Source: Synergistaceae bacterium
Lineage (GTDB): Bacteria > Synergistota > Synergistia > Synergistales > Aminobacteriaceae
Direction: 5' to 3'
Length of the DNA stretch: 34,829 bases
Assembly: GCA_017405525.1 (NCBI GenBank)
Contig: JAFRAH010000043.1
Coordinates: forward strand, 1-34,829
Positions 22,430-30,348 of this stretch are shown one piece after another. A model generated the notes under the pieces. The model was not told the DNA's origin. It saw nothing but the letters and a program-made list of their open reading frames with translations, and made no database searches. Both the position numbers and the translations under genes were made by a program. Position 1 is the first letter of the stretch, and each line of letters begins with the position of its first letter.

Positions 22430-23899
22430 ATGTCAAAAAATTTCAGGCGTTTCTTCCTGCTTGTGCTCATAGTATTGCTCACAGCAGGGACATCATCAGG
22501 AACAACGAAGTATGAATTTCTCACGGGCTTATTGGCTGCACGTGGCATAGACTGGAGCGAATCCCCGGAGGCTCCCTACAATGACGCTCCCGGATTTCTT
22601 CTGAGGACCGGCTACGTCTCTGACACTGTCGGGAAAATGGATACCCCCGTAACGAGACGGGAGGCACTCAGGTGGTGCATCGAGAGCCTAGGAATGACGT
22701 TCGAGGCCGGGCTTCTCACTGACTACCCCACGGGCTTCAAGGACGAGAAGAATCTTAGTGCCTTTGAGCGGGGCTGCCTGGTCATTGCCACGAACATGAA
22801 CCCGGCAATATTCATCAAGTCCGACTTCAAGGCCGGGAATTTTTCGGGAGCCTCAGCCCTGACACAGAAGGAGGTCCGTACGATCCTCCAGCGTCTTGGG
22901 AGCGCGTCCCGGAACTTCAGCCTTGACGTTGTCCGTAACCCGGTGAGGGGGCTCAAGGTACATATTCACCGCGAGGGAGTGCCTTCGGGTATTCCTTCAT
23001 GGCGGTTCTACGCTGACGGCATAAAGAGCAAGGCGGCGGCAGATTACTTCAAGGCATCCCTGAAGTCCGAGGGCTATGATGTCAGCATTGCCGGGGTGAA
23101 CGGGTCTTACAGCGTAAGGAGCCAGAAACTTGAGGACTATAACGACGTTCGGAGGCTTGAGGCTGTCGCAAAGGCACGCGGCTTAACGACAAGGATAATC
23201 CCCTCAATGAGCAACCCAAAGACCCGGATAGTCCCCCGGTTCTGGATAATGCTCGCAATTGATCCCAGCTACTTCAGGATTTTGCCGGTAGCATCACGCA
23301 GTGGCCCTACAGACCTGCGCACACTGTCAGCAATATACTCAAGCAACAGGGTACAGGCGGCCATAAATGCCGGGTTCTTCGGGACGATGAAGGGCGGGAA
23401 AGGCTACCCAATAGGCGCGCTCAGGGTCAACGGCAGGAACTACTCGATGCCCTACGACATGAGGGGGTGCATGGCGTGGAACGATAACGACGAGGCATTG
23501 TTTGCGGTTGCTGAGGCTACGGAAGATGCGGGATACTGGCCGGAGATGAGCAACGTCATTCAGGCCGGGCCCATGCTCATAGATGACGGAAGACCTGCAG
23601 GCTATGATGAGAGCTTTTCGGGCGGTCTTGTCTCGGCGAGGCACCCGCGTTCTGCCGTCGGTCTCAATGCTGAAGGCTCATGGGTCTTCATGGTTGTTGA
23701 CGGCCGCAACGGTATGCATTCTTCCGGGGCAACGATAAGCGAGCTCACGGAGATTTTGCGGGCTCAAGGTCTGGTTTATGCCCTCAACCTTGACGGCGGA
23801 GGCTCAACGGAAATCATAATTGACGGGAAAATCTGGAACATCCCTTCAGACGGGTATGAACGCCGAATATCTTATGCTCTCGGTGCTGTACCGTATTAA
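22430..23899 (+). CDS. Secreted phosphodiester glycosidase (NAGPA-domain) protein with SPOR-like region
   Basis: A 489-residue exported protein with signal peptide (MSKNFRRFFLLVLIVLLTAG). Residues about 25-165 resemble S-layer-homology-type helices (YNDAPGFLLRTGYVSDTVGK, FERGCLVIATNMNPA). Residues 180-270 have a SPOR-like sugar-binding fold pattern (WRFYADGIKSKAAADYFKASL and GSYSVRSQKLEDYNDVRRLE). The rest is the phosphodiester glycosidase domain with AINAGFFG, the SARHPRSAVGL stretch, VVDGRNGMHSSGATI and ALNLDGGGSTEIII. The family removes GlcNAc from phosphodiester-linked glycans and is found in bacterial envelopes, where it may trim teichoic-acid-like or peptidoglycan-linked sugars. The ATG at 22430 precedes the signal peptide; the longer upstream reading lacks support. 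Confidence 0.85.
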   Translation: MSKNFRRFFLLVLIVLLTAGTSSGTTKYEFLTGLLAARGIDWSESPEAPYNDAPGFLLRTGYVSDTVGKMDTPVTRREALRWCIESLGMTFEAGLLTDYPTGFKDEKNLSAFERGCLVIATNMNPAIFIKSDFKAGNFSGASALTQKEVRTILQRLGSASRNFSLDVVRNPVRGLKVHIHREGVPSGIPSWRFYADGIKSKAAADYFKASLKSEGYDVSIAGVNGSYSVRSQKLEDYNDVRRLEAVAKARGLTTRIIPSMSNPKTRIVPRFWIMLAIDPSYFRILPVASRSGPTDLRTLSAIYSSNRVQAAINAGFFGTMKGGKGYPIGALRVNGRNYSMPYDMRGCMAWNDNDEALFAVAEATEDAGYWPEMSNVIQAGPMLIDDGRPAGYDESFSGGLVSARHPRSAVGLNAEGSWVFMVVDGRNGMHSSGATISELTEILRAQGLVYALNLDGGGSTEIIIDGKIWNIPSDGYERRISYALGAVPY

Positions 23900-23907
23900 C
23901 CTGTATG

Positions 23908-23916
23908 TGCTACAAT
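23908..23916 (+). promoter_or_regulatory. Extended -10 promoter box (TGCTACAAT)
   Basis: TGCTACAAT followed by AACC resembles the rubredoxin promoter over about 20 bases. It lies 38 bases before the ATG of the following secreted-protein gene. Confidence 0.55.
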
Positions 23917-23953
23917 AACCGACATAATTACACGAAAGGCTGTGCGTAAAATC

Positions 23954-24523
23954 ATGAAGAAATTTGCAGTATTAGCTCTTATCCTCGGACTTGTGGCACT
24001 CATGGCCGCCCCCTCACTTGCATGGGATGCCTCCAAGCAGAAAACACTCGGGCAGGACAAAAACAAGATGACCTGGTACCTTCTCGACTATGGCAAGGAC
24101 AGCAACGGAGTACCCTTTGCGATCTCCAGGAAATACTACACGAACACGACCATCAAGAACGAGACGATAGAGCTTCTCATGTCCAAGTTTGGGATTTCCC
24201 CTGAAGTTGCCGGGAGCCTCTACTTCACTGAATACGGCTACGAGTACACGCCCGACGGAAAGCAGTTCGCGTTGACGTATCTGAGGCACTATGACATGCT
24301 GGGCAACCTCATTCACGGCACGGAGTACGACGGGAGCACTGAGGCCACGCAGAAGACCTTTGCGGCAATCCCTGCAGGCTCAACCCCTGCGAAGGGAGCG
24401 GCCTATGCACTCGGCAGGAGCACGACATCATCAGCCCCTGCGGCGGCAAAACCTGCTGCACAGAAGAAGGCCAGCAGCACCGTCCCGGCAAAAAGGGTAG
24501 TCCGCGCAAAGAAGGCCAACTAG
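23954..24523 (+). CDS. Secreted protein of unknown function with Ala/Lys-rich tail
   Basis: About 189 residues with a clear signal peptide (MKKFAVLALILGLVALMAAPSLAW, cut probably after SLA). The mature domain (30-140) is rich in tyrosine and has WYLLDYGKDSNGVPFAIS and YFTEYGYEYTPDGKQFALTYLRHYD, suggesting a small beta-rich fold I cannot name. The C-terminal 50 residues are low-complexity alanine, proline, serine and lysine, probably a flexible, basic, surface-binding tail. ATG 23954 is preferred; GTG at 23942 is in frame but sits too close to the AAAGG site. A strong terminator follows. No neighbour explains its role. Confidence 0.75.
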   Translation: MKKFAVLALILGLVALMAAPSLAWDASKQKTLGQDKNKMTWYLLDYGKDSNGVPFAISRKYYTNTTIKNETIELLMSKFGISPEVAGSLYFTEYGYEYTPDGKQFALTYLRHYDMLGNLIHGTEYDGSTEATQKTFAAIPAGSTPAKGAAYALGRSTTSSAPAAAKPAAQKKASSTVPAKRVVRAKKAN

Positions 24524-24547
24524 AACGCTCACTCAGAGACAAGCCTG

Positions 24548-24580
24548 CTCCTCCCGTGAAATTTCGGGGGGAGTTTTTTT
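24548..24580 (+). terminator. Intrinsic terminator after the Ala/Lys-rich secreted protein gene
   Basis: CTCCTCCCG (24548-24556) pairs with CGGGGGGAG (24565-24573) with one wobble, followed by seven T residues. Confidence 0.9.
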
Positions 24581-24663
24581 GTGCCTTCAAGGAAATCTGA
24601 TGCACTGGACAGCAAAAATTAGGAGTCCTAACATTGCGGCAAGTGCGGCAAAAGGAGGAGACC

Positions 24664-24783
24664 ATGGACTGGAGCGACATTATTGCGAGTATCTTTGCTG
24701 TAGTAGCGATTAACGCATTAGGTTATGTCTTCAAGGGGAATGGCACTCAGAAACGCCCCCTGAAACGCGGGAAAAAGAAATAG
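24664..24783 (+). CDS. Small single-pass membrane protein (39 residues)
   Basis: The short frame encodes MDWSDIIASIFAVVAINALG, then YVFKGNGTQKRPLKRGKKK. One hydrophobic helix (about residues 6-23) is followed by a strongly basic tail, the layout of a small inner-membrane protein with the tail inside. AAAGGAGGAG lies just before the ATG, which strongly supports translation. The next gene starts 21 bases after its stop and has its own AAAGGAGG, so the two form an operon. No known family is recognised. A 13-base palindrome (TTAGGAGTCCTAA, 24619-24631) lies upstream and could be an operator. Confidence 0.7.
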   Translation: MDWSDIIASIFAVVAINALGYVFKGNGTQKRPLKRGKKK

Positions 24784-24804
24784 CTCAAAGGAGGAAATAT
24801 CATC

Positions 24805-25275
24805 ATGGGTTTCTTTGATTCATTGGGTGATGCATTAAGCGCAGTGGGCGACGGTCTCGGAACTGTCGGCAAAGGCTTATGGGACATTGGCGGCTCTGTC
24901 GTATCCACAACAGGGAAGGTCATAGTTACGACGGCTGAGACTGTAGGGAACGTTGCAGGCCATACCCTCGATGCGGCGGGCTCAATCGTCAGCAACACCC
25001 TCGAAGGCAACCCCGGAAAAGGTCTTGAGGAAGGAATAGGCAGCCTAACCAAAGGAGTAAGCAGCATTGTTGACGGAGTAGGCGGTGTAGGCAAGCACCT
25101 AGTTCACGGAACTGGTGAGGTCCTCAGCACAACTGCAAGGGCAGGCACTGAGACATTGGGGCATACCTTGAAGGCTGTCGGCCATGCAGGACAGGCGGCT
25201 ATAGACGGGATGAAGGAAACCGGCGAACTTCTCTCAGGGACGAACAGGCAGGGAAAAAGCAGTACAAAAAGTTAG
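24805..25275 (+). CDS. Glycine/alanine-rich protein with repeated amphipathic or glycine-zipper segments
   Basis: A 156-residue protein rich in Gly, Ala, Ser, Thr and Val, without a signal peptide. It consists of loosely repeated segments such as SLGDALSAVGDGLGTVGKGL, TAETVGNVAGHTLDAAGSIV and TLGHTLKAVGHAGQAAIDGM, with glycines about every four to seven residues. This can form glycine-zipper helices that pack in membranes or oligomers, or a disordered stress protein. I cannot assign a function. AAAGGAGG stands before ATG 24805, and a terminator follows the stop. It is encoded 21 bases after a small membrane protein, so the two may act together at the membrane. Confidence 0.7.
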   Translation: MGFFDSLGDALSAVGDGLGTVGKGLWDIGGSVVSTTGKVIVTTAETVGNVAGHTLDAAGSIVSNTLEGNPGKGLEEGIGSLTKGVSSIVDGVGGVGKHLVHGTGEVLSTTARAGTETLGHTLKAVGHAGQAAIDGMKETGELLSGTNRQGKSSTKS

Positions 25276-25296
25276 CTGTGTCTATGATTTTGCGGG

Positions 25297-25329
25297 CAGC
25301 CTTCGCAGGGCAACGAGGGCTGTTTTTTT
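25297..25329 (+). terminator. Intrinsic terminator after the glycine-rich protein gene
   Basis: CAGCCTT (25297-25303) pairs with AGGGCTG (25316-25322) with one wobble, followed by seven T residues that overlap the end of the convergent sugar-transferase gene. Confidence 0.85.
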
Positions 25330-26779
25330 ATGGCCGCTTGCTTGTCAGAATGTGTGAAGATATGATGAAGAATGTTTTTACCAATATTACGAAGTCGAGC
25401 CAGACGGACCAGTTCCGTATGTAGTAGAGGTTCATTTCAGCGCGTATGTTCTTGTCGTTGTCCTTTCGTTCGTTTATCTGCCAGAAACCAGTTATCCCCG
25501 GCTTCACCGTGCAGATCTTACGTGCAGTCTCCTCACCGTAAGCCCTTCTCAGATCCGTAATGACCAGCGGCATAGGACCTACAAGGCTCATCTCACCTTT
25601 GAGGACGTTGAAGAGCTGTGGGAGCTCGTCAACATAGAACCTTCGGAGGAGCTTTCCCGTACGAGTCAACCCTTTCCGGCCTGTGTAGCTCGTCCTGAAC
25701 TTGTACATCGTGAACGTGTCGGTGCCAAGCCCGGCCCGCTCAAGAGGCGACAATACATGTCCCCCGTCATCGTGCTTTATCTTGAGTGCCGCCCATGCCA
25801 TGAACGGCCAGAGAAATACCACAGCAACAGCAGCACCTACATAGTCCATGATATTCTTCACTGTCCTGTTCATGGGACGCATCAAGCCCTGGGACGCGGC
25901 AATAACCGGCATACCCTCAACGTCCCGGATTGATGACGAAAACGTCGTGAGCATGTACATGTCCGGGATATAGTGCACCTGCCTGACGTGGAACTCTACA
26001 ATGTCGAGAATGTGGGCGAGAAGATTCCGTGAGGCAGTGGAGATTGCTACGGCGGCCTCGTCAATTTCGTATTCAGTGTAGATTGTGATGAAGTCCTCAA
26101 GTTTTCCCAGAACGGGGAAGCCTGCAATGATCTTTCCCTGTTTTTCCGGGTCATCATCAAGGAAGCCTATAACCCTGCAGGCCGTGAAAGGGTGCGAGAC
26201 TATTTTTTCGGCGAATATTTCCCCGGTCTTTCCTGCTCCGAGTATTATGATGTTGGTTTTGAGGATGCCAAGCGCAAAAAGTATTCTCCTGAAGACGTAC
26301 CGGGCGGCAATGCACAAAGGGATGAAGATTATTGTTCCGGCGGCAAGAATGAACCGTGAGAGCTCAAAGTTTTGGGAGTAGAGATAGAGCACAGTAACAG
26401 GCAGTATCAGGGCGGCAGACTTCAGGATTGCCTTGATCTCGTCCCAGAGAATCCAGTTCCTGAAGCTGTAGAGTGAGCTGAAGTAGAACACAGCTAACAT
26501 TGTCCCCGTGAAGAACGCCTTGACCTCGAACGTGAAGCCTGAAGGTGATTTTCCGGCGAACCACAGAAATATGACCAGCCTGAAGCTGAGCCAGTAGACA
26601 GCCGAGTCTATTACAGCCTGAAAGAATGCCAGTAAAGCCCTGAAAAAATTTTTGTGATTAGACATCTCTTCAATGCGCACATGTTGAAGCTCTGCGTTGC
26701 CTGTACCTTTCTTCATGATTTTCTGTAAGTATACCATGAAAATTTTTCGGATGCGTTCAGGGAGGAGTTCCCCCCTCAT
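25328..26779 (-). CDS. Polyprenyl-phosphate sugar-1-phosphate transferase (initiating glycosyltransferase)
   Basis: A 483-residue membrane enzyme that loads the first sugar phosphate on undecaprenyl phosphate. It has four N-terminal helices (about 45-160), a Rossmann CoA-binding-like domain (IILGAGKTGEIFAEKI, GFLDDDPEKQG) and a catalytic C-terminal domain. The catalytic domain shows NIMDYVGAAVAV, MYKFRT, FYVDELPQLFNVLKGEMSLVGPMPL and VKPGITGFWQINER. The usual VGPRP reads VGPMP and the stretch after KFRT is short, so the enzyme is divergent; the key Asp-Glu of DELPQ is kept. The start ATG 26779 overlaps the pyruvyl-transferase stop as ATGA and shows no Shine-Dalgarno, so translation is probably coupled. 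It is last in the leftward glycan operon. Confidence 0.9.
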   Translation of the reverse strand: MRGELLPERIRKIFMVYLQKIMKKGTGNAELQHVRIEEMSNHKNFFRALLAFFQAVIDSAVYWLSFRLVIFLWFAGKSPSGFTFEVKAFFTGTMLAVFYFSSLYSFRNWILWDEIKAILKSAALILPVTVLYLYSQNFELSRFILAAGTIIFIPLCIAARYVFRRILFALGILKTNIIILGAGKTGEIFAEKIVSHPFTACRVIGFLDDDPEKQGKIIAGFPVLGKLEDFITIYTEYEIDEAAVAISTASRNLLAHILDIVEFHVRQVHYIPDMYMLTTFSSSIRDVEGMPVIAASQGLMRPMNRTVKNIMDYVGAAVAVVFLWPFMAWAALKIKHDDGGHVLSPLERAGLGTDTFTMYKFRTSYTGRKGLTRTGKLLRRFYVDELPQLFNVLKGEMSLVGPMPLVITDLRRAYGEETARKICTVKPGITGFWQINERKDNDKNIRAEMNLYYIRNWSVWLDFVILVKTFFIISSHILTSKRP

Positions 26780-27922
26780 TTAAGGCACTGTGAGATGAAA
26801 TCCCTGTACTTCCTGCCAGTTTCTCTGTAGGTGAAGAAATACCTCCTGTTCTCCCTGAGTGTTCCTGTTATGCTTTCGGGGTCAAAGGTCTTTTTGCCGC
26901 CTGACTGAAGCTGAAGCATCCTTCCCGAATAAAAATCCAAGCCTCCGCAGTCCCGGATGAAACCGATGATTTTTCCTGTTGATGGGTCAGTGTAGTCAAG
27001 TATGAAGTTGTTGCCGTTAAGGATTGTCTGGAAGAAAACTGAATGATACCTCATGCCGATACATGCCGACGCGTTCATGTAGCAGCTGTAAAGCTCGTGA
27101 AGGTTCTGCGGCCGGTGAACTACCTTATACCCCCCCCCCCGTATGCATATTTACGTCTAGGACAAGCCTTGCGAGATAGTACCTGTCATCCCCGCCGACA
27201 AAGAATGTGTGCATAGGTACGAGCCTGACATCCCCATATTCCCGCGAGAGGCAGAACACCAAGCTCCTCAAGTCGTCATCAGAGACAGCAATATTCTTCC
27301 CGTACTGTCCGCCGGGGTTGCCCCTGAAGTTCACAGCACAGTATTCCGGGCCATTGTATGACTCACTGACAGCCTCCTTGTAGTTCCACGCAGATATTGC
27401 CGCAGGGTCTCCGAGTACCTGAAAGCTGAACCCGTCCCCGTAAAGTTCACGTGCTGTATTCCTTGAGGTCTCATCCCTGAAGGAGATTGCAGAGGACAGG
27501 ACTAATATGTCCCGAACAACCCCTATATGTCTCCTGCTGTTCAGAGGGCCTATTCCGCAGCCCATAACTACGGCAGGAATACCGAGCTTTTCTGCAAGCC
27601 TGAAACAACGCCTGACTATGTAGAGCTCCTCAAGATCCATCAGCGGGCCTCCTCCCATTATCACAAGATCAGAAGAGGCTATATTTTCCTCAAGCTCCTG
27701 CCTGTCCTTAACGCTGAAAATTTCGAGCCTTGCTTTTGGTGCTGACCTCCTGAAAATTTCGCGCTCCTCGAAAAATGTCCGCTCAGTGTAGAATGGGAAG
27801 AGACTTCCTACCTTCACCGTCAAGTTCCCGTCAAGACCATCAAGAACGCTCAATATTCCGTCAAGTATCGCACGGTCTCCCATCGTCTCAGTGCCATACC
27901 ACCCTGTTATGCTCACTCTCAT
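26776..27922 (-). CDS. Polysaccharide pyruvyl transferase family protein, phase-variable, frameshifted at a G11 tract
   Basis: About 382 residues if joined, the normal family size. The N-terminal half has ITGWYGTETMGDRAILDGI and VIMGGGPLMD, with FRDETSRNTARELYG in the middle. The C-terminal half has QNLHELYSCYMNASACIGMR followed by YHSVFFQTILNGNNFILDY, the family's signature. The family puts pyruvate ketals on sugars of surface polymers. From ATG 27922 (GGAGG 9 bases upstream) translation reaches the G tract and stops at TAA 27125-27127; the C-terminal half is one frame off. Ten or 13 G residues would join them; 11 are present. It lies between the radical SAM gene and the initiating transferase gene. 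Confidence 0.88.
27130..27140 (-). repeat. Homopolymer G11 tract inside the pyruvyl-transferase gene, contingency locus
   Basis: Eleven G residues on the minus strand interrupt the coding sequence after ATG CAT AC. The in-frame reading gives Gly-Gly-Gly-Val-stop; removal of one G gives Gly-Gly-Gly-Tyr-Lys-Val and the rest of the enzyme. Confidence 0.9.
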
Positions 27923-27938
27923 TTTTCCCGGCCTCCTT

Positions 27939-29033
27939 TCAGCGCATGTAGGCGTTCCTGTACTGGTCTTCGAGCATCAATTTCTGCCCCTCAAGGTCAA
28001 GCTCATACATATAGTGAGAGCATGAACGGCAGAATTTTTCCCGTATCTCCTGAAGGTAGGGCATGTTCTCCTGAACTATCGAGTATGCTGAATTTTCGAG
28101 GGCTGAGCCGAGGTTCTTGCTGTGGGTTGCGCAGAAGCCTATCTGTGAGTCGGGCGTTAGGGTTATCCACTCGTTGAACATGCAGGGACATGGGGCGTAA
28201 CGTTTCCCAGTTCTAAGGAAAAGATAGAGCGCAAAATATTTCTCGCTCCCTGTCTTGAGGTACTGGCCGTAAAAGAATTCCTGTGCAAGCATACGGGAAT
28301 GCTCATCAGAAAATATCGAGAAGTCCTCAACCTTGTCCTCGTTCTCTATTCTTACGTTCACTGTGGCGATGTTGTAGGCTGCTTCAAGCCCTGTAGTGTC
28401 TGCCCACGCCTCGACCTCTTTGATCCGCTCTATGTTGTGCCGGGTTATAGTGCATATCACGCCCAGCCCGTCAACGTAGCTGCCTTTGTCCTGAAGTATC
28501 GCCTTTATGGTGTCGTTCACGTTCTTCCATGCCCCGGAACGTCCGCGGTGGAAGTCCTGCATGTCATCCACTCCGTCAACGCTCAGTGCAAGGTGAAGCC
28601 TCACGCCGTGTTCCCTGCAAATTGGCCTTATCTCGCGGAGCTTTGAGAGTATCCTTTCGCTGAAGTACCCGTTTGATATGAAGCTGAATGCCCGGAGTTC
28701 AGGGAGTGTTTCAGCCATTACCCTTATACACTCTACAAGGTCTTTCTTCAGGAACGGTTCGCCTCCATTAACGCCGATTCCTGTTACACGGGAAAACAGC
28801 TTGTCGGATAATATCGTCCTGAGCTCTTGGGCGGTAAAGTCCTTTCGTCCGGCCATGTGATGCATCCCGCACATAACGCAGTCGAAATTGCAGGCGTACG
28901 TTATCGGGAGCTGAATAGTCCTCGGATAATCTAGAACTTTCCTGCGTCTCATGTGAATGTATTTCCTTGTCCGCTTGAGTGAGTTGATGGCCTTACGCCT
29001 GGCCTTCCGGAGAATGTATTTCACGCTCTCCAT
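27939..29033 (-). CDS. Radical SAM/SPASM protein of the glycan operon
   Basis: A 364-residue radical SAM enzyme. The 4Fe-4S site is CNFDCVMC (CxxxCxxC) near residue 49, preceded by IQLPITYA. The GGEP-type motif is NGGEPFLKKDL near residue 94. The C-terminal part has a SPASM-like cluster of cysteines (PCPCMFNEW, IGFCATHS, FCRSCSHYM), which holds additional iron-sulfur centres. SPASM enzymes modify peptides, enzymes or, in some cases, sugars. In this setting, between a glycosyltransferase and a pyruvyl transferase, it may alter a sugar or an attached residue, but this is inference. The ATG at 29033 has GGAGG upstream. It has no homopolymer and appears intact, unlike both adjoining genes. Confidence 0.9.
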   Translation of the reverse strand: MESVKYILRKARRKAINSLKRTRKYIHMRRRKVLDYPRTIQLPITYACNFDCVMCGMHHMAGRKDFTAQELRTILSDKLFSRVTGIGVNGGEPFLKKDLVECIRVMAETLPELRAFSFISNGYFSERILSKLREIRPICREHGVRLHLALSVDGVDDMQDFHRGRSGAWKNVNDTIKAILQDKGSYVDGLGVICTITRHNIERIKEVEAWADTTGLEAAYNIATVNVRIENEDKVEDFSIFSDEHSRMLAQEFFYGQYLKTGSEKYFALYLFLRTGKRYAPCPCMFNEWITLTPDSQIGFCATHSKNLGSALENSAYSIVQENMPYLQEIREKFCRSCSHYMYELDLEGQKLMLEDQYRNAYMR

Positions 29034-29054
29034 GGTATTGCCTCCTTTTAGTGT

Positions 29055-30318
29055 TTAGTGTGTTCCTGAAATTTCCCGGTAAATCCCCATCAATGTGGCG
29101 AATATCTCTTCACGGTCATGTGTCCTTGATGCGTGGGATATTTCGTTGCGGGAGAATGTCCCGGCAAGCTCGTCATCACTGAATATTTTGTCCACATAGT
29201 ACGGGATCATGTAGGGCTCATCGGCAGGGTAGGTGAAGCCTTCAGTGCCGTGGGTCATCATGTTCTTCACGCCCCCAACGTCCGATGAGATGCAGGGAAC
29301 GCCAAGAATCATTGCCTCGCCGAGTGAGTTCGGGGAGTTCTCGATTGTCGACGGCAAAATGAACACGTGGGACTTCCTGAACCTCTCGCACATTCTTTCC
29401 TCGTCAAGGTAGCCCGTGAACGTGATGTAGTTCTCCAGGTTGTTCTTCCTGATTATGTCCGTGAGGTATTTCCTGTAGCTGGTCTGCTTGATGTGCTGGA
29501 TTAACGTTTTGGGTATCGGGCTCGTTCCTGTGGTGTAGACGTGAACGTCCGGGTATCTCCTGATGATTTCGGGTAGTGCCTGAAGGAAAATGTGGAACCC
29601 CTTGATTGGGTATGATGACTGGCTGATGAAGATTGAGTGCCTCTCGCATGACTGGGCTGACCATTTCGGGCTCTCGTAGAACGTATCCCTGAGCATCTCG
29701 TTGCAGTGGAAGTACCTAACTCCGGGGTTGATGGACTTCACGCAGGCCTCATCCCAGTCTGTCCTGCCGGTTATGTTTCCTGCCCTCCTGATTGCTTCGG
29801 CCTCAGAAATTCCGCGCCGCTGAAAATCCTTCTGTCCTCTTCTTATCCCCCCCCCCCCTTAGTACATCTCTGAAGGTCTTTGTGCAGAGAGTGCGTATTG
29901 GCACATTCAATGAATAGTGGTATGAATAAAATTGTACCAGCCCCTGAATGTGAATGACTACCCTTCCCAAGCATCCCAGTTCCTCGCAGGCCCTCACCAT
30001 CGCCAAGGTGTGGGAGTGTTCAGTGCCGAATATGTGAACTACATCAGGCTTGAACGACCTCAATATTCCCGTGAACTCGTCGTACTGTTTTTGCTCGACC
30101 CTGTCTATTCGTTTCTGGCTGTAGCTCCGAAACGTGATATTGCCATCCGTGAACGTGAGCTCCGAATTTTGCGGGAAGAGATACATCACCTCAAGCCCGG
30201 AAGTCTTCTTCATCCTCCAGCAGATTCCGTTGATCCAGCTCTCAGGTTTGCCGTGCTTCAGTCCGAGCTTCTCCTTGACCTCCTCCATAATGCCATTACA
30301 GAGCAGCAATACTCTCAT
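29055..30318 (-). CDS. Family-4 glycosyltransferase (GT-B fold), phase-variable, frameshifted at a G12 tract
   Basis: About 421 residues if joined. The N-terminal half (from ATG 30318, with GAGGAGGT upstream) has the acceptor-binding GT-B features (PDVVHIFGTEHSHTLAMVRA, GRVVIHIQGL). The second half carries GRTDWDEACVKSINPGVRYF, FISQSSYPIKGFHIFL and the donor-site EX7E motif IENSPNSLGEAMILG followed by PCISSDVGGV. Such enzymes transfer a sugar from a nucleotide donor with retention. The first half runs through the G tract to a TGA at 29803-29805; the second continues in another frame. Eleven or 14 G residues would fuse them; 12 are present. It is first in the leftward glycan operon. Confidence 0.9.
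29847..29858 (-). repeat. Homopolymer G12 tract inside the family-4 glycosyltransferase gene, contingency locus
   Basis: Twelve G residues on the minus strand lie in the coding sequence after CTA A. Loss of one G joins the frame to ATA AGA AGA and 35 codons later to the conserved second domain. Confidence 0.9.
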
Positions 30319-30348
30319 GATTGCGATACCTCCTCGAAAATTTCCGTG

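Noticed and set aside
28299-28646. Plus-strand frame inside the radical SAM gene
   Set aside because: Antisense shadow without a ribosome site or known domain.
29803-29858. The two glycosyltransferase halves as two independent genes
   Set aside because: Neither half alone makes a complete GT-B enzyme, the second half has no ribosome site at its first start codon, and one base change in the G tract joins them.
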